Of a stretch of 51,918 bases of DNA, positions 8,550-16,948 are shown in pieces. Each line of letters opens with the position of its first letter. Within the stretch, counting starts at the first letter, position 1. A program made the position numbers and the translations under genes. This DNA comes from Prevotellaceae bacterium UBA1710 (GTDB lineage: Bacteria; Bacteroidota; Bacteroidia; Bacteroidales; Bacteroidaceae). The notes under the pieces were generated by a model. That model saw only the letters and a list, made by a program, of their open reading frames with translations, searched no databases and was not told where the DNA came from. The stretch is taken from assembly GCA_002317355.1 (NCBI GenBank), contig DCJC01000011.1, positions 1 through 51,918 on the forward strand, given 5' to 3'.

Positions 8550-9410
8550 TTACTGCTTAGCTGGAGCCTTACCAATAAGATCCATGAACTCATCAAGCTT
8601 AGGAGTGATGATAATCTGGGTACGACGGTTTGTTGCACGACCATTAGGTGTGTTGTTGTCAGCGATTGGGTTGAACTCACCACGACCACCTGCAGTAAGA
8701 CGCTTAGGGTCAACGCCATACTTATTCTGAAGGCACTGAACTACGCTTGAAGCACGGAGACAAGAGAGATCCCAGTTGTTACGGATATTAGTACCAGACA
8801 TAGGAACATTGTCGGTGTTACCCTCGATAAGAACATCATAATCTTTGTAATCAGCAATGATCTTAGCAATCTTTGAGAGAGTTGCTGCTGCACGATCGCT
8901 GATCTCATAAGAACCACTCTGGTAGAGCATGTTATCAGCAAGAGAGATGTAAACAACACCCTTCATCACCTGTACGTCAACCTCCTTCATATCCTCCTTA
9001 GAGAGAGAACGGGTGAGGTTGTTTGTCAGTACCATGTTGAGAGAGTCGCTCTTAGACTTAACCTCTACAAGGTGACGGATATACTGGTTTGACTCATTGA
9101 TCTGGTCAACAAGCTTTGCAACATTAACATTGTTGCTATTAGCTGCAGCAAGACTCTGGTTGAGTGAGTTCTGCATATCCTTGAGTGACTTCTGGAGGCT
9201 TGCGCTATTAGCTTTCTCTGAGTTGAGCTGTTCCTGAAGGCTCTGAATACGAGCATTAGCAGAAGCCAACTGCTCACGGGTATCCTGATACTTGTTGTTG
9301 AGAGTAATACTTGACTGCTGGCAATCAAGCAACTCCTTCTTGCTAACACAGCTACTGATCATCATGCATCCAGTAACTGCCATTACGATAAGCAAAAGAT
9401 TTTTTTTCAT
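8550..9410 (-). CDS. OmpA-family lipoprotein with coiled coil
   Basis: A 286-aa outer-membrane lipoprotein. A hydrophobic leader ends in a lipobox (MMISSC, Cys21). Residues of about 30-120 form a coiled coil with heptad-like spacing (QDTREQLASANARIQSLQEQ), reminiscent of Lpp or of YiaD/MotB-like stalks. The C-terminal half is an OmpA-type peptidoglycan-binding domain: IEGNTDNVPMSG, LSCLRASSVVQCL, LTAGGRGEFNPIADN and NRRTQIII contain the conserved Asp and Arg that bind diaminopimelate. It probably ties the outer membrane to the cell wall. It is transcribed alone from its own promoter and ends in a clear terminator. Confidence 0.9.
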   Translation of the reverse strand: MKKNLLLIVMAVTGCMMISSCVSKKELLDCQQSSITLNNKYQDTREQLASANARIQSLQEQLNSEKANSASLQKSLKDMQNSLNQSLAAANSNNVNVAKLVDQINESNQYIRHLVEVKSKSDSLNMVLTNNLTRSLSKEDMKEVDVQVMKGVVYISLADNMLYQSGSYEISDRAAATLSKIAKIIADYKDYDVLIEGNTDNVPMSGTNIRNNWDLSCLRASSVVQCLQNKYGVDPKRLTAGGRGEFNPIADNNTPNGRATNRRTQIIITPKLDEFMDLIGKAPAKQ

Positions 9411-9455
9411 CCTGTTTCGATTTATTAAATTAGTATTTTTACCTTAAATGTGATG

Positions 9456-9489
9456 CAAAGATACCTATATGAAATTAAAAAGTGGCAAA
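9456..9489 (-). promoter_or_regulatory. Promoter of the OmpA-type gene
   Basis: Minus strand TTTG (9486-9489), 22-base spacer, TATCTTTG (9456-9463). Transcription would start near 9450, about 40 bases before the ATG. Confidence 0.7.
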
Positions 9490-9590
9490 AAGACATCTGT
9501 GTTTAATTTATTTTAACCACGAAAAGCATAGTTTTTTAATCATTAACATACACTTGTTGCCTAAAAGCAGAAAATAATGCAATATATATT

Positions 9591-9621
9591 TTTGTGTTTC
9601 GGAATTAATTTTATATCTTTG
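9591..9621 (+). promoter_or_regulatory. hflX promoter touching the start codon
   Basis: TTTG (9591-9594), 19-base spacer, TATCTTTG (9614-9621). A start 5-7 bases past the box falls on 9626-9628, which is the hflX ATG itself, so the message may be leaderless. Confidence 0.7.
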
Positions 9622-9625
9622 CAAC

Positions 9626-10939
9626 ATGAAAGAATTCGTAATATCAGAAGCTAAATCAGAGACAGCTGTACTCGTAGGACTCATCACCCCTAACCAGAAT
9701 GAGGCAAAGACAACCGAGTACCTTGATGAACTTGAGTTTCTTGCTGACACAGCAGGTGCTAAGGTACTGAAGAGATTCACCCAAAGAGTGAACGGACCAA
9801 GTAGCGTCACCTATGTCGGATCTGGTAAACTTGAGGAAATACGTGCATATATAGAAGAATGTGAGGATCACGTGGAGAATGAGGATGTACATCCTGACGG
9901 AACTCCATGGGAAGAGGTCGGTATGGTAATCTTCGACGATGAACTCTCTGCTAAGCAGCTTCGCAACATAGAGGCAGAACTCAAGGTGAAGATTCTCGAC
10001 AGAACGAGCCTTATCCTTGACATCTTTGCTATGCGTGCCCAGACTGCCAATGCTAAGACTCAGGTTGAGCTGGCTCAGTATCGCTATATGCTTCCACGAC
10101 TACAGCGTCTGTGGACTCACCTTGAACGTCAGGGTGGCGGCTCTGGTTCTGGTGGCGGTAAGGGTTCCGTAGGACTTCGTGGTCCTGGTGAGACTCAGTT
10201 GGAGATGGACCGCCGTATCATTCTCGGAAGAATGAGCCTTTTGAAACAGAGACTTGCAGAAATTGACAAGCAGAAGACAACACAGAGGAAGAACAGAGGC
10301 AGACTTATCCGCGTGGCTCTTGTAGGCTATACTAACGTGGGTAAGTCAACCATCATGAATATGCTCGCAAAGAGTGAGGTGTTTGCTGAGAACAAACTCT
10401 TCGCAACTCTTGACACAACCGTAAGAAAGGTGGTAGTGGATAATCTCCCATTCCTTCTTGCTGATACCGTAGGATTCATTCGTAAGCTCCCTACCGACCT
10501 CGTTGATTCATTCAAGTCAACACTTGACGAGACAAGAGAGGCTGACCTTCTTCTTCACGTAGTGGACATATCACATCCTGACTTTGAAGATCAGATTAAG
10601 GTAGTAGAGAAGACACTCGGAGATCTTGAGTGTGCAGACAAGCCTTCAATGATCATCTTCAATAAGATTGATGCCTACACATGGACAGAGAAGGAAGAGG
10701 ATGATCTCACTCCGGTAAAGAAGAATGAAATCTCTCTTGACGACCTCAAACGCACATGGATGGCAAAGGTAAACGAGAACACCAATCCAAACAACTACGG
10801 TTGTCTGTTCATCTCAGCCAAGGAGAAACTGAACATTGATGAGTTCAGAGAAACCATCTATAAGAAGGTACGCGAACTGCACGTTCAGAAATATCCTTAC
10901 AACGATTTCCTCTATGCTGATTATTCAGAAGAGGGATAG
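9626..10939 (+). CDS. hflX: GTPase HflX
   Basis: HflX (437 aa) is a ribosome-binding GTPase that splits or rescues stalled ribosomes under stress. The N-terminal HflX domain (about 1-185) ends in the glycine-rich linker and the family signature GLRGPGETQLEMDRR. A coiled-coil helix leads into the G domain: G1 is GYTNVGKST, G3 is DTVGFIRKLP, and G4 is NKID. All nucleotide-binding motifs are intact. The start is fixed by the strong promoter that ends five bases before it. The ABC-transporter gene follows 131 bases downstream behind a repeat element. Confidence 0.96.
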   Translation: MKEFVISEAKSETAVLVGLITPNQNEAKTTEYLDELEFLADTAGAKVLKRFTQRVNGPSSVTYVGSGKLEEIRAYIEECEDHVENEDVHPDGTPWEEVGMVIFDDELSAKQLRNIEAELKVKILDRTSLILDIFAMRAQTANAKTQVELAQYRYMLPRLQRLWTHLERQGGGSGSGGGKGSVGLRGPGETQLEMDRRIILGRMSLLKQRLAEIDKQKTTQRKNRGRLIRVALVGYTNVGKSTIMNMLAKSEVFAENKLFATLDTTVRKVVVDNLPFLLADTVGFIRKLPTDLVDSFKSTLDETREADLLLHVVDISHPDFEDQIKVVEKTLGDLECADKPSMIIFNKIDAYTWTEKEEDDLTPVKKNEISLDDLKRTWMAKVNENTNPNNYGCLFISAKEKLNIDEFRETIYKKVRELHVQKYPYNDFLYADYSEEG

Positions 10940-10942
10940 AAT

Positions 10943-11050
10943 AAATGGGAAATGAATAATGAAGAATAATTAAATGCAGGTTACCTCCGTGAATAATCGG
11001 CTCGCCGCAAGAGTATTTTTCATTATTCATTTAATCATTTTTCATTTAAC
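10943..11050. repeat. Dispersed inverted-repeat element, copy B
   Basis: The arms carry ATG at 10945, 10952, 10959 and CAT at 11021, 11028, 11043, a 7-base spacing. The core (about 10971-11022) matches the reverse complement of the core of copy A at 3602-3710, so the two copies lie in opposite orientation. Confidence 0.75.
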
Positions 11051-11070
11051 AATCTTACACCTTAATAGTT

Positions 11071-13980
11071 ATGGTAAACGATATCATCCTTGCAGGACTC
11101 ACAAATCTGTTCGCCCTATTCGGAGCAAGGGATTGTGTGGACATAGAAGTTTCAACTGAAAAGCTACACAACTATCTGGTACGACACTTCGGTATCCGCG
11201 ACACTGAGAATTTCATTATGATGTATGAAACTCTCAGAGACCTATATGACAGTTCCCCGGATATTAACAAGGAGGATATTATCAAGGATGTATGTACTAA
11301 AATCCAGACTAATTTCTCTACCGAAGAGCAGGCACTCTTCCTGTTACGTCTGATGCAGTTCTGTGTCAATGACGAATTAGGTTATCTTGCCGATGATGAT
11401 TTGTTTCAGACCACAGCTACTATCTTTGGTGTAAACAATGAGAGATTCCTTGCCTTCTGCGATTTCGTAGGAGATAAAGAATCTGAGCTCGTGCGCAGGA
11501 TTGAAGTACCTGGCATTGATGGTCACATCACGACACTATGGATGCCACTTCTCAACAGACTCCAGTTCACTTATACTGGTAATGATGAAGTGCTGATGGA
11601 TGATGTGCCAGTACTGCCAGAAACCTTCCAGACTTGGTCTCAGAGTGGTGTATTAAAGAATGTACGAACTGGAACCCGCCTCTACTACTCTACCGTGAAA
11701 GCACTCTATTCAAAAGAGACAAATGGCAAGGAAGTGGAGTTCTGTGGTCGTGATATCAATTTCCGCTTTCCAAATAGCGACAACGGAATGCATGATTTCA
11801 GTTTCACGCTTCATAGCGGTCAACTGGTTGCCGTTATGGGTGGTAGCGGCACTGGTAAATCTACGCTCATGTCACTACTCAACGGTAGTATGGCACCTCA
11901 GAGTGGCAGTATCACCATCAATGGGCACAGCATTAATGAGGATGGAGCCAAGGAACTGATAGGTTTTGTGCCTCAGGACGATCTGCTCATCGAGGAACTT
12001 ACCGTTTACCAGAACCTATGGTACACCGCTAAGCTATGCTTTGAAGGCATGAGCGATGAGGAGATGGATAAGCGTGTGATGGATGTATTGCGCCAGTTGG
12101 GACTGGATGCCGCACGCGACCTAAAGGTGGGTAGTGCGATAAATAAATACATCTCTGGCGGCCAGAGAAAGCGTCTGAATATAGCTCTTGAGCTTATCCG
12201 TGAACCAGCCATTCTTTTCCTTGATGAACCAACATCAGGCCTTTCATCTACTGATACTGAGAAGGTTATCAACATTCTCAAGGAGTTGACATATAAGGGA
12301 AAACTTGTCATCACAAATATTCATCAGCCATCATCTGATGTGTATAAGCTGTTCGATAGACTATGGCTTCTTGACAAAGGTGGATATCCTATCTTCGATG
12401 GAAACCCTATCGAGGCTATCACCTATTTCAAGATGGCTGCAAACTATGCCGACTCAAACACAAGTACATGTCCTACCTGCGGAAACGTCAACCCGGAAGT
12501 CGTGCTCAATATCATTGATGAGAAAGCCCTTGATGAAACCGGTAGGATGAAGGACGAACGTAAGGTTAGTCCTCAGGAATGGCATGGAATGTATCTTAAG
12601 TGGAGAAAGCACAAGGCACTCAACGAGCCAAAGAAGGGTGATGTGCCACCTACCGACCAGAAGAAGCCTGGTGCATTGCGTCAGTTTGTCATCCAACTCC
12701 AACGCAACTTCCGAACGAAAATCACCAACCTGCAATATCTTCTCATTACCCTGCTTGAAGCACCTCTGCTTGCAGCAGTATGTGCATTCCTTACCCATTA
12801 CGCACCAATTGAGGGATACTCAGTAATGGAGAACAAGAACCTCGTGTCATATCTCTTCATGGCTGTCATCGTTGCTATCTTCATAGGAATGAGCGGGTCG
12901 GCAGAAGAGATCATCAAGGATAGGGCCTTGCTCAAGCGAGAGAAGTTCCTAAGCCTGTCATACGCAAGTTACATTTCAAGTAAGATAGTGTTTATGGCAG
13001 GTGTCACACTCATCCAGACATTACTCTTCGTTGGCATAGGCAATCTCATCATGGAACTTCACGATGTATTCTTCGTCTGGTGGGGAATACTATTCCTTGC
13101 AGCCTTCCTTTCTTCATTGATTGGATTACTGCTCTCTCAATGCCTTAACAGCGTTGTGGCCATCTACATCAGCATTCCAATATTACTCATTCCTCAGATT
13201 CTGCTCTGCGGATTGGTAGTTAATTTCTCAGACCTTACCCCAAAAAGCACTACGGGGAATGTGCCTGTAATAGGAGATGTGATTCCTTCAAGATGGGCAT
13301 ACGAGGCTCTGTCTGTTACTCAGTTCAAGGACAATGACTTTGAAGCGCCTCTTTTTGACATCCAGAGAAAGAAATACGAAGCCCAGTATTATCTCATGGC
13401 ATATCTCTATGAGGTGCAGTCACAACTCGAGACTATGCAGGACGAGAAAAAGAATGGCAAAGAGGTACTTCCTGAACACATGGATGTAATCAAAAAGGCA
13501 CTCCCTACCCTATCAGAGGTATGTGATATGCCTTCATACTCAGGCGATTACTCATACAAGTCACTTCGCAGTTACACGGACGAGGCAGAGAAAATCCTTT
13601 CCAAGAAATGCAATCAGGCAACTCTCGACGAGGATAAAATCGTTGTATCTATCATCAGTAAGATTGGCAAAGAGGAGTACCTTGCAAAGAAGAAGGCACA
13701 CTACAACCTGCAGTTGGAGAATCTTTGTATCAATGCTGACACGAAACATACGCATGATGTTGTGGACGGATACATCGTACCAAGGGCTGGATTCATCTAT
13801 CTCACTCCAAGATCTACCAATGGTAGAGCACCATTCTACAGTTCGGTGAAAGTGATAGGCGACACAGAAATATCCACCTTAAAGTTCAATGTGTGTGTAC
13901 TGCTGGTTATGAGTCTTATTATTGCAATATTGCTCTATTCTGATCGTCCGGGACGCGATCTTAGGAAAGAACAGCAATAG
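11071..13980 (+). CDS. ABCG-like ABC transporter with extra N-terminal helical domain
   Basis: A 969-aa fusion. Residues 1 to about 190 are a helical, acidic region of unknown role that looks somewhat like a TerB-type domain. The ATPase domain follows, with Walker A GGSGTGKST, Q-loop VPQDD, signature ISGGQRKRLNIA and Walker B ILFLDEPTSGLSS, which is the ABCG (White/PDR) style. After about residue 490 come a CPTCGNV motif, then a membrane region with about six segments (ABC-2 type), interrupted near the end by a long soluble loop of about 200 residues before the last helix. The substrate is unknown. It lies downstream of hflX but has no obvious relation to it. Confidence 0.85.
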   Translation: MVNDIILAGLTNLFALFGARDCVDIEVSTEKLHNYLVRHFGIRDTENFIMMYETLRDLYDSSPDINKEDIIKDVCTKIQTNFSTEEQALFLLRLMQFCVNDELGYLADDDLFQTTATIFGVNNERFLAFCDFVGDKESELVRRIEVPGIDGHITTLWMPLLNRLQFTYTGNDEVLMDDVPVLPETFQTWSQSGVLKNVRTGTRLYYSTVKALYSKETNGKEVEFCGRDINFRFPNSDNGMHDFSFTLHSGQLVAVMGGSGTGKSTLMSLLNGSMAPQSGSITINGHSINEDGAKELIGFVPQDDLLIEELTVYQNLWYTAKLCFEGMSDEEMDKRVMDVLRQLGLDAARDLKVGSAINKYISGGQRKRLNIALELIREPAILFLDEPTSGLSSTDTEKVINILKELTYKGKLVITNIHQPSSDVYKLFDRLWLLDKGGYPIFDGNPIEAITYFKMAANYADSNTSTCPTCGNVNPEVVLNIIDEKALDETGRMKDERKVSPQEWHGMYLKWRKHKALNEPKKGDVPPTDQKKPGALRQFVIQLQRNFRTKITNLQYLLITLLEAPLLAAVCAFLTHYAPIEGYSVMENKNLVSYLFMAVIVAIFIGMSGSAEEIIKDRALLKREKFLSLSYASYISSKIVFMAGVTLIQTLLFVGIGNLIMELHDVFFVWWGILFLAAFLSSLIGLLLSQCLNSVVAIYISIPILLIPQILLCGLVVNFSDLTPKSTTGNVPVIGDVIPSRWAYEALSVTQFKDNDFEAPLFDIQRKKYEAQYYLMAYLYEVQSQLETMQDEKKNGKEVLPEHMDVIKKALPTLSEVCDMPSYSGDYSYKSLRSYTDEAEKILSKKCNQATLDEDKIVVSIISKIGKEEYLAKKKAHYNLQLENLCINADTKHTHDVVDGYIVPRAGFIYLTPRSTNGRAPFYSSVKVIGDTEISTLKFNVCVLLVMSLIIAILLYSDRPGRDLRKEQQ

Positions 13981-14028
13981 GAAAAACAGAAAATTCAAGG
14001 TGTTTCGAATATTTTTTCCGATAAAATT

Positions 14029-14058
14029 ATTGGATTATAAAATATTTTATTATCTTTG
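14029..14058 (+). promoter_or_regulatory. Promoter of the 269-aa lipoprotein gene
   Basis: ATTG (14029-14032), 18-base spacer, TATCTTTG (14051-14058); start near 14064 and a leader of about 50 bases. Confidence 0.65.
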
Positions 14059-14114
14059 CACCTATTAAAATGATGTTAATACAAAAAAACATAATAATAA
14101 AAAACTAAATCGTT

Positions 14115-14924
14115 ATGAAGAAATTCACTCTCGCAATCGTAGCATTCGCTGCTATGTTATTTGCATCTTGCGGTGGTTCAAAGACACAGCAGGAAGCTAC
14201 CGACCAGGACACAACACCTAAGACATTTGAACAGGCTCAGCTTGAGGCTGCTGTAAAAATGCACCTTGACAGTCTCTCTACCCAGATTAACGAGAAGCAG
14301 TTTGCTGCTATCGAGGAAAACATCAAGGCAGGAAAAATCAAACTTTCAAATATAGAGAAGAAAGTCAAGCCAATGTATCTTCTTTCTCCATCTATCGTAC
14401 AGGACATCACATCTATCGGCCAGAAATATGCAGCTATGGCAATGCTCAAGGCAGACAAGGAAGTTGCAGCTCTCTACGAAATGGATGTAAAGGGTTACGA
14501 AGAGGCTGCAGCTAAGCTCGCTGCTGACATCAACGACCCTGCTCTGAAGAAGGCAGAAGAGGCTACATCTGCTGTTGAGCAGAATAAGGTTCTCTACAAG
14601 GAGATGAGCGATGAAGGTCGCATCAACTTCTACTGGATTCTTACCAGTGCTGCTACAGTAGAGTCTCTCTATGTAATGTCACAGAACGTGGAGAAGTACT
14701 GCGCAGGCTACACAGACGAGCAGATCGCCAACATTACATTCCGCTTGGTATGCATTATCAATGCACTTAACGATCTTTCTGTATATGATGCACAGATCCA
14801 GGGTATTGCCGAGGCTCTCAACCCATTGGATAACATCAATGCTACAACTCTTGCTGACTTCAAGAAGGAGCTTCAGGAGTCTAAGGAAAAGATCGAGGCT
14901 TCTCGCGCTGCATTCCTTAAGTAA
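14115..14924 (+). CDS. Putative lipoprotein, alpha-helical, unknown function
   Basis: A 269-aa protein beginning MKKFTLAIVAFAAMLFASC, a lipoprotein signal with Cys19 as the lipidation site, followed by a short polar linker (GGSKTQQEATDQ). The rest is predicted to be mostly helical, rich in Ala, Glu and Lys, with no motif I recognise. Codon choice is strongly biased as in highly expressed genes here. It has its own promoter, and a 7-bp periodic hairpin element separates it from fumarase. I do not recognise a family. Confidence 0.75.
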   Translation: MKKFTLAIVAFAAMLFASCGGSKTQQEATDQDTTPKTFEQAQLEAAVKMHLDSLSTQINEKQFAAIEENIKAGKIKLSNIEKKVKPMYLLSPSIVQDITSIGQKYAAMAMLKADKEVAALYEMDVKGYEEAAAKLAADINDPALKKAEEATSAVEQNKVLYKEMSDEGRINFYWILTSAATVESLYVMSQNVEKYCAGYTDEQIANITFRLVCIINALNDLSVYDAQIQGIAEALNPLDNINATTLADFKKELQESKEKIEASRAAFLK

Positions 14925-14930
14925 GACTAA

Positions 14931-15031
14931 CCTGCATTATTCATGCAGGAATTGATAATTTATAAATGACAATTACCTAGTTACCTTTGAGAACATCATG
15001 CGTAACTAGGTAATTTGTAATTAGTAATTTA
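14931..15031. repeat. 7-bp periodic element with ACCTAGTTAC hairpin, copy E
   Basis: It starts with the hairpin CCTGCAT / ATGCAGG (14931-14949). AATT follows at 14950, 14957 and 14971, then a hairpin ACCTAGTTAC / GTAACTAGGT (14975-15011), then AATT at 15012, 15019 and 15026, exactly 7 bases apart. A close copy lies on the other side of the fumarase gene at 16683. Confidence 0.8.
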
Positions 15032-15062
15032 TATTTAAAAGTATATATATTCACAAAACATT

Positions 15063-16682
15063 ATGGCAAATCCAGAATTCAAGTATGCGCCAATGTTCCA
15101 GCTTGGCGAGGATAAGACTGAATACCGCCTCATTTCAAAGGAAGGCGTTTCAGTAGGTGATTTCGAGGGAAACAAGATTCTTAAGGTTTCTCCAGAGGCT
15201 CTCGAGCTTCTCACAACACAGGCTTTCCACGACGTAAACTTCATGCTCCGCCGCGAGCACAATGAGCAGGTTGCTGCTATCCTCAATGATCCTGAGGCTA
15301 CAGACAATGATAAGTATGTTGCTCTCACTATGCTCCGCAACGCTGAGGTTGCATGCAAGGGTCAGCTCCCATTCTGTCAGGATACAGGTACAGCTATCAT
15401 CCACGCTGAGAAGGGTCAGCAGGTTTGGACTGGCTTCGAGGATGAAGAGCCTCTCGCTAAGGGTGTTTACAACACATACACTCAGGACAACCTCCGCTAC
15501 TCTCAGAACGCTCCTCTCAACATGTATGATGAGGTGAACACTCGTTGCAACCTCCCAGCTCAGATTGACATCGAGGCTACTCACGGCATGGAGTATAAGT
15601 TCCTCTGCGTAGTCAAGGGTGGTGGTTCTGCAAACAAGACTTACCTCTATCAGGAGACAAAGGCACGTATCCAGAACCCTGGTACTCTCGTTCCTTTCCT
15701 CGTTGAGAAGATGAAGACTCTCGGCACAGCTGCTTGTCCTCCTTATCACATCGCATTCGTTATCGGTGGTACTTCTGCTGAGAAGAACCTCCTCACTGTT
15801 AAGCTCGCTTCTACAAAGTACTACGATTCTCTCCCAACTACTGGTGATGAGACAGGTCGTGCTTTCCGTGATGTAGAGCTTGAGAAGCAGCTCCTCGAAG
15901 AGGCTCGCAAGATCGGCTTCGGTGCTCAGTTTGGTGGTAAGGCATTTGCTCACGACGTACGTGTAGTTCGTCTTCCACGTCATGGTGCTTCTTGCCCTAT
16001 CTCTCTCGGTGTATCATGCTCTGCAGACCGTAACATCAAGGCTAAGATCAATGAGGATGGTATCTGGATTGAGAAGATGGACGACAAACCATACGAGCTT
16101 ATCCCAGAATCTCTCCGTCAGGCAGGTGAGAGCGATCCTATCAACATCAACCTCAATCAGCCAATGAGCGAGATCTGCAAGGAGCTCAGCAAGTATCCTG
16201 TTTCTACTCGTGTAAACCTCAACGGTACTATCATCGTTGCTCGTGATATCGCTCACGCTAAGATCAAGGCTCGTCTTGATGCTGGTGAGGGAATGCCACA
16301 GTACTTCAAGGATCACCCTGTGCTCTATGCTGGACCAGCTAAGACTCCAGAAGGCATGCCTTGCGGATCAATGGGCCCAACAACTGCTGGTCGTATGGAT
16401 CCATACGTTTACGAGTTCCAGGACAATGGTGGCTCTATGGTTATGATTGCCAAGGGTAACCGTTCACAGGTGGTTACTGATGCTTGTAAGGATCACAAGG
16501 GCTTCTACCTCGGTTCTATCGGTGGTGTGGCTGCATTCCTTTCTTCAAGCAACATCAAGAGCATTGAGTGCGTAGAGTACCCAGAGCTCGGCATGGAGGC
16601 TGTATGGAAGATCGACGTAGAAGACTTCCCTGCATTCATCCTCGTTGATGATAAGGGCAACGACTTCTTCAAGCAGATCTAA
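15063..16682 (+). CDS. Fumarate hydratase, class I (iron-sulfur)
   Basis: A 539-aa class I fumarase that interconverts fumarate and malate using an oxygen-sensitive [4Fe-4S] cluster. The N-terminal catalytic region holds PFCQDTGTAII (Cys105, expected cluster ligand), and further cysteines follow in CPPYHIAFVIGGTSAEKNL and CPISLGVSC. The C-terminal swivel domain carries LYAGPAKTPEG and CGSMGPTTAGRMDPY. In Prevotella-like anaerobes this enzyme works in the reductive branch from oxaloacetate to succinate. Codon use is very biased (CTC, CGT, GCT), suggesting high expression. Near-identical periodic hairpin elements flank it on both sides. Confidence 0.95.
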   Translation: MANPEFKYAPMFQLGEDKTEYRLISKEGVSVGDFEGNKILKVSPEALELLTTQAFHDVNFMLRREHNEQVAAILNDPEATDNDKYVALTMLRNAEVACKGQLPFCQDTGTAIIHAEKGQQVWTGFEDEEPLAKGVYNTYTQDNLRYSQNAPLNMYDEVNTRCNLPAQIDIEATHGMEYKFLCVVKGGGSANKTYLYQETKARIQNPGTLVPFLVEKMKTLGTAACPPYHIAFVIGGTSAEKNLLTVKLASTKYYDSLPTTGDETGRAFRDVELEKQLLEEARKIGFGAQFGGKAFAHDVRVVRLPRHGASCPISLGVSCSADRNIKAKINEDGIWIEKMDDKPYELIPESLRQAGESDPININLNQPMSEICKELSKYPVSTRVNLNGTIIVARDIAHAKIKARLDAGEGMPQYFKDHPVLYAGPAKTPEGMPCGSMGPTTAGRMDPYVYEFQDNGGSMVMIAKGNRSQVVTDACKDHKGFYLGSIGGVAAFLSSSNIKSIECVEYPELGMEAVWKIDVEDFPAFILVDDKGNDFFKQI

Positions 16683-16803
16683 CCTGCACTATTCATGCAG
16701 GAATTGATAATTGATAATTGACAATTGATAATTACCTAGTTACATTTGAGACCAATCAGGCGTAACTAGGTAATTTTAAATTACGAATTACAAATTACTA
16801 ATT
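16683..16803. repeat. 7-bp periodic element with ACCTAGTTAC hairpin, copy F
   Basis: Hairpin CCTGCA (16683-16701) is followed by AATT at 16702, 16709, 16716, 16723 and 16730, each exactly 7 bases apart. Next comes a hairpin ACCTAGTTAC / GTAACTAGGT, then AATT at 16772, 16779, 16786, 16793 and 16800, again exactly 7 apart. It is the cleanest of the periodic elements in this window and probably ends fumarase transcription. Confidence 0.85.
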
Positions 16804-16927
16804 ACCTGGTTACCTTTTACAAGTCCAAAACGCCGGTGACCAGACAGGTATCTGTTCTATATAGGGACTCCACGTAGTGCCTGGGCTATGCGAAGAATTG
16901 GTAATGCCATAATCAGTAATTGTAATT
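16793..16927. repeat. Second periodic element fused to copy F, upstream of malQ
   Basis: It shares its left arm with the end of copy F. A hairpin TACCTGGTTACC / GGTGACC..CAGGTA (16804-16851) is followed by about 50 unexplained bases and by a right arm (16896-16927) nearly complementary to AATTACAAATTACT. It could form a structured leader for the malQ gene, but I recognise no known riboswitch. Confidence 0.5.
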
Positions 16928-16948
16928 AATCTTTCGCCCCTTAATACT

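Noticed and set aside
15150..15983. 277-codon frame opposite fumarase
   Set aside because: Antisense shadow; the fumarase motifs are complete on the plus strand.
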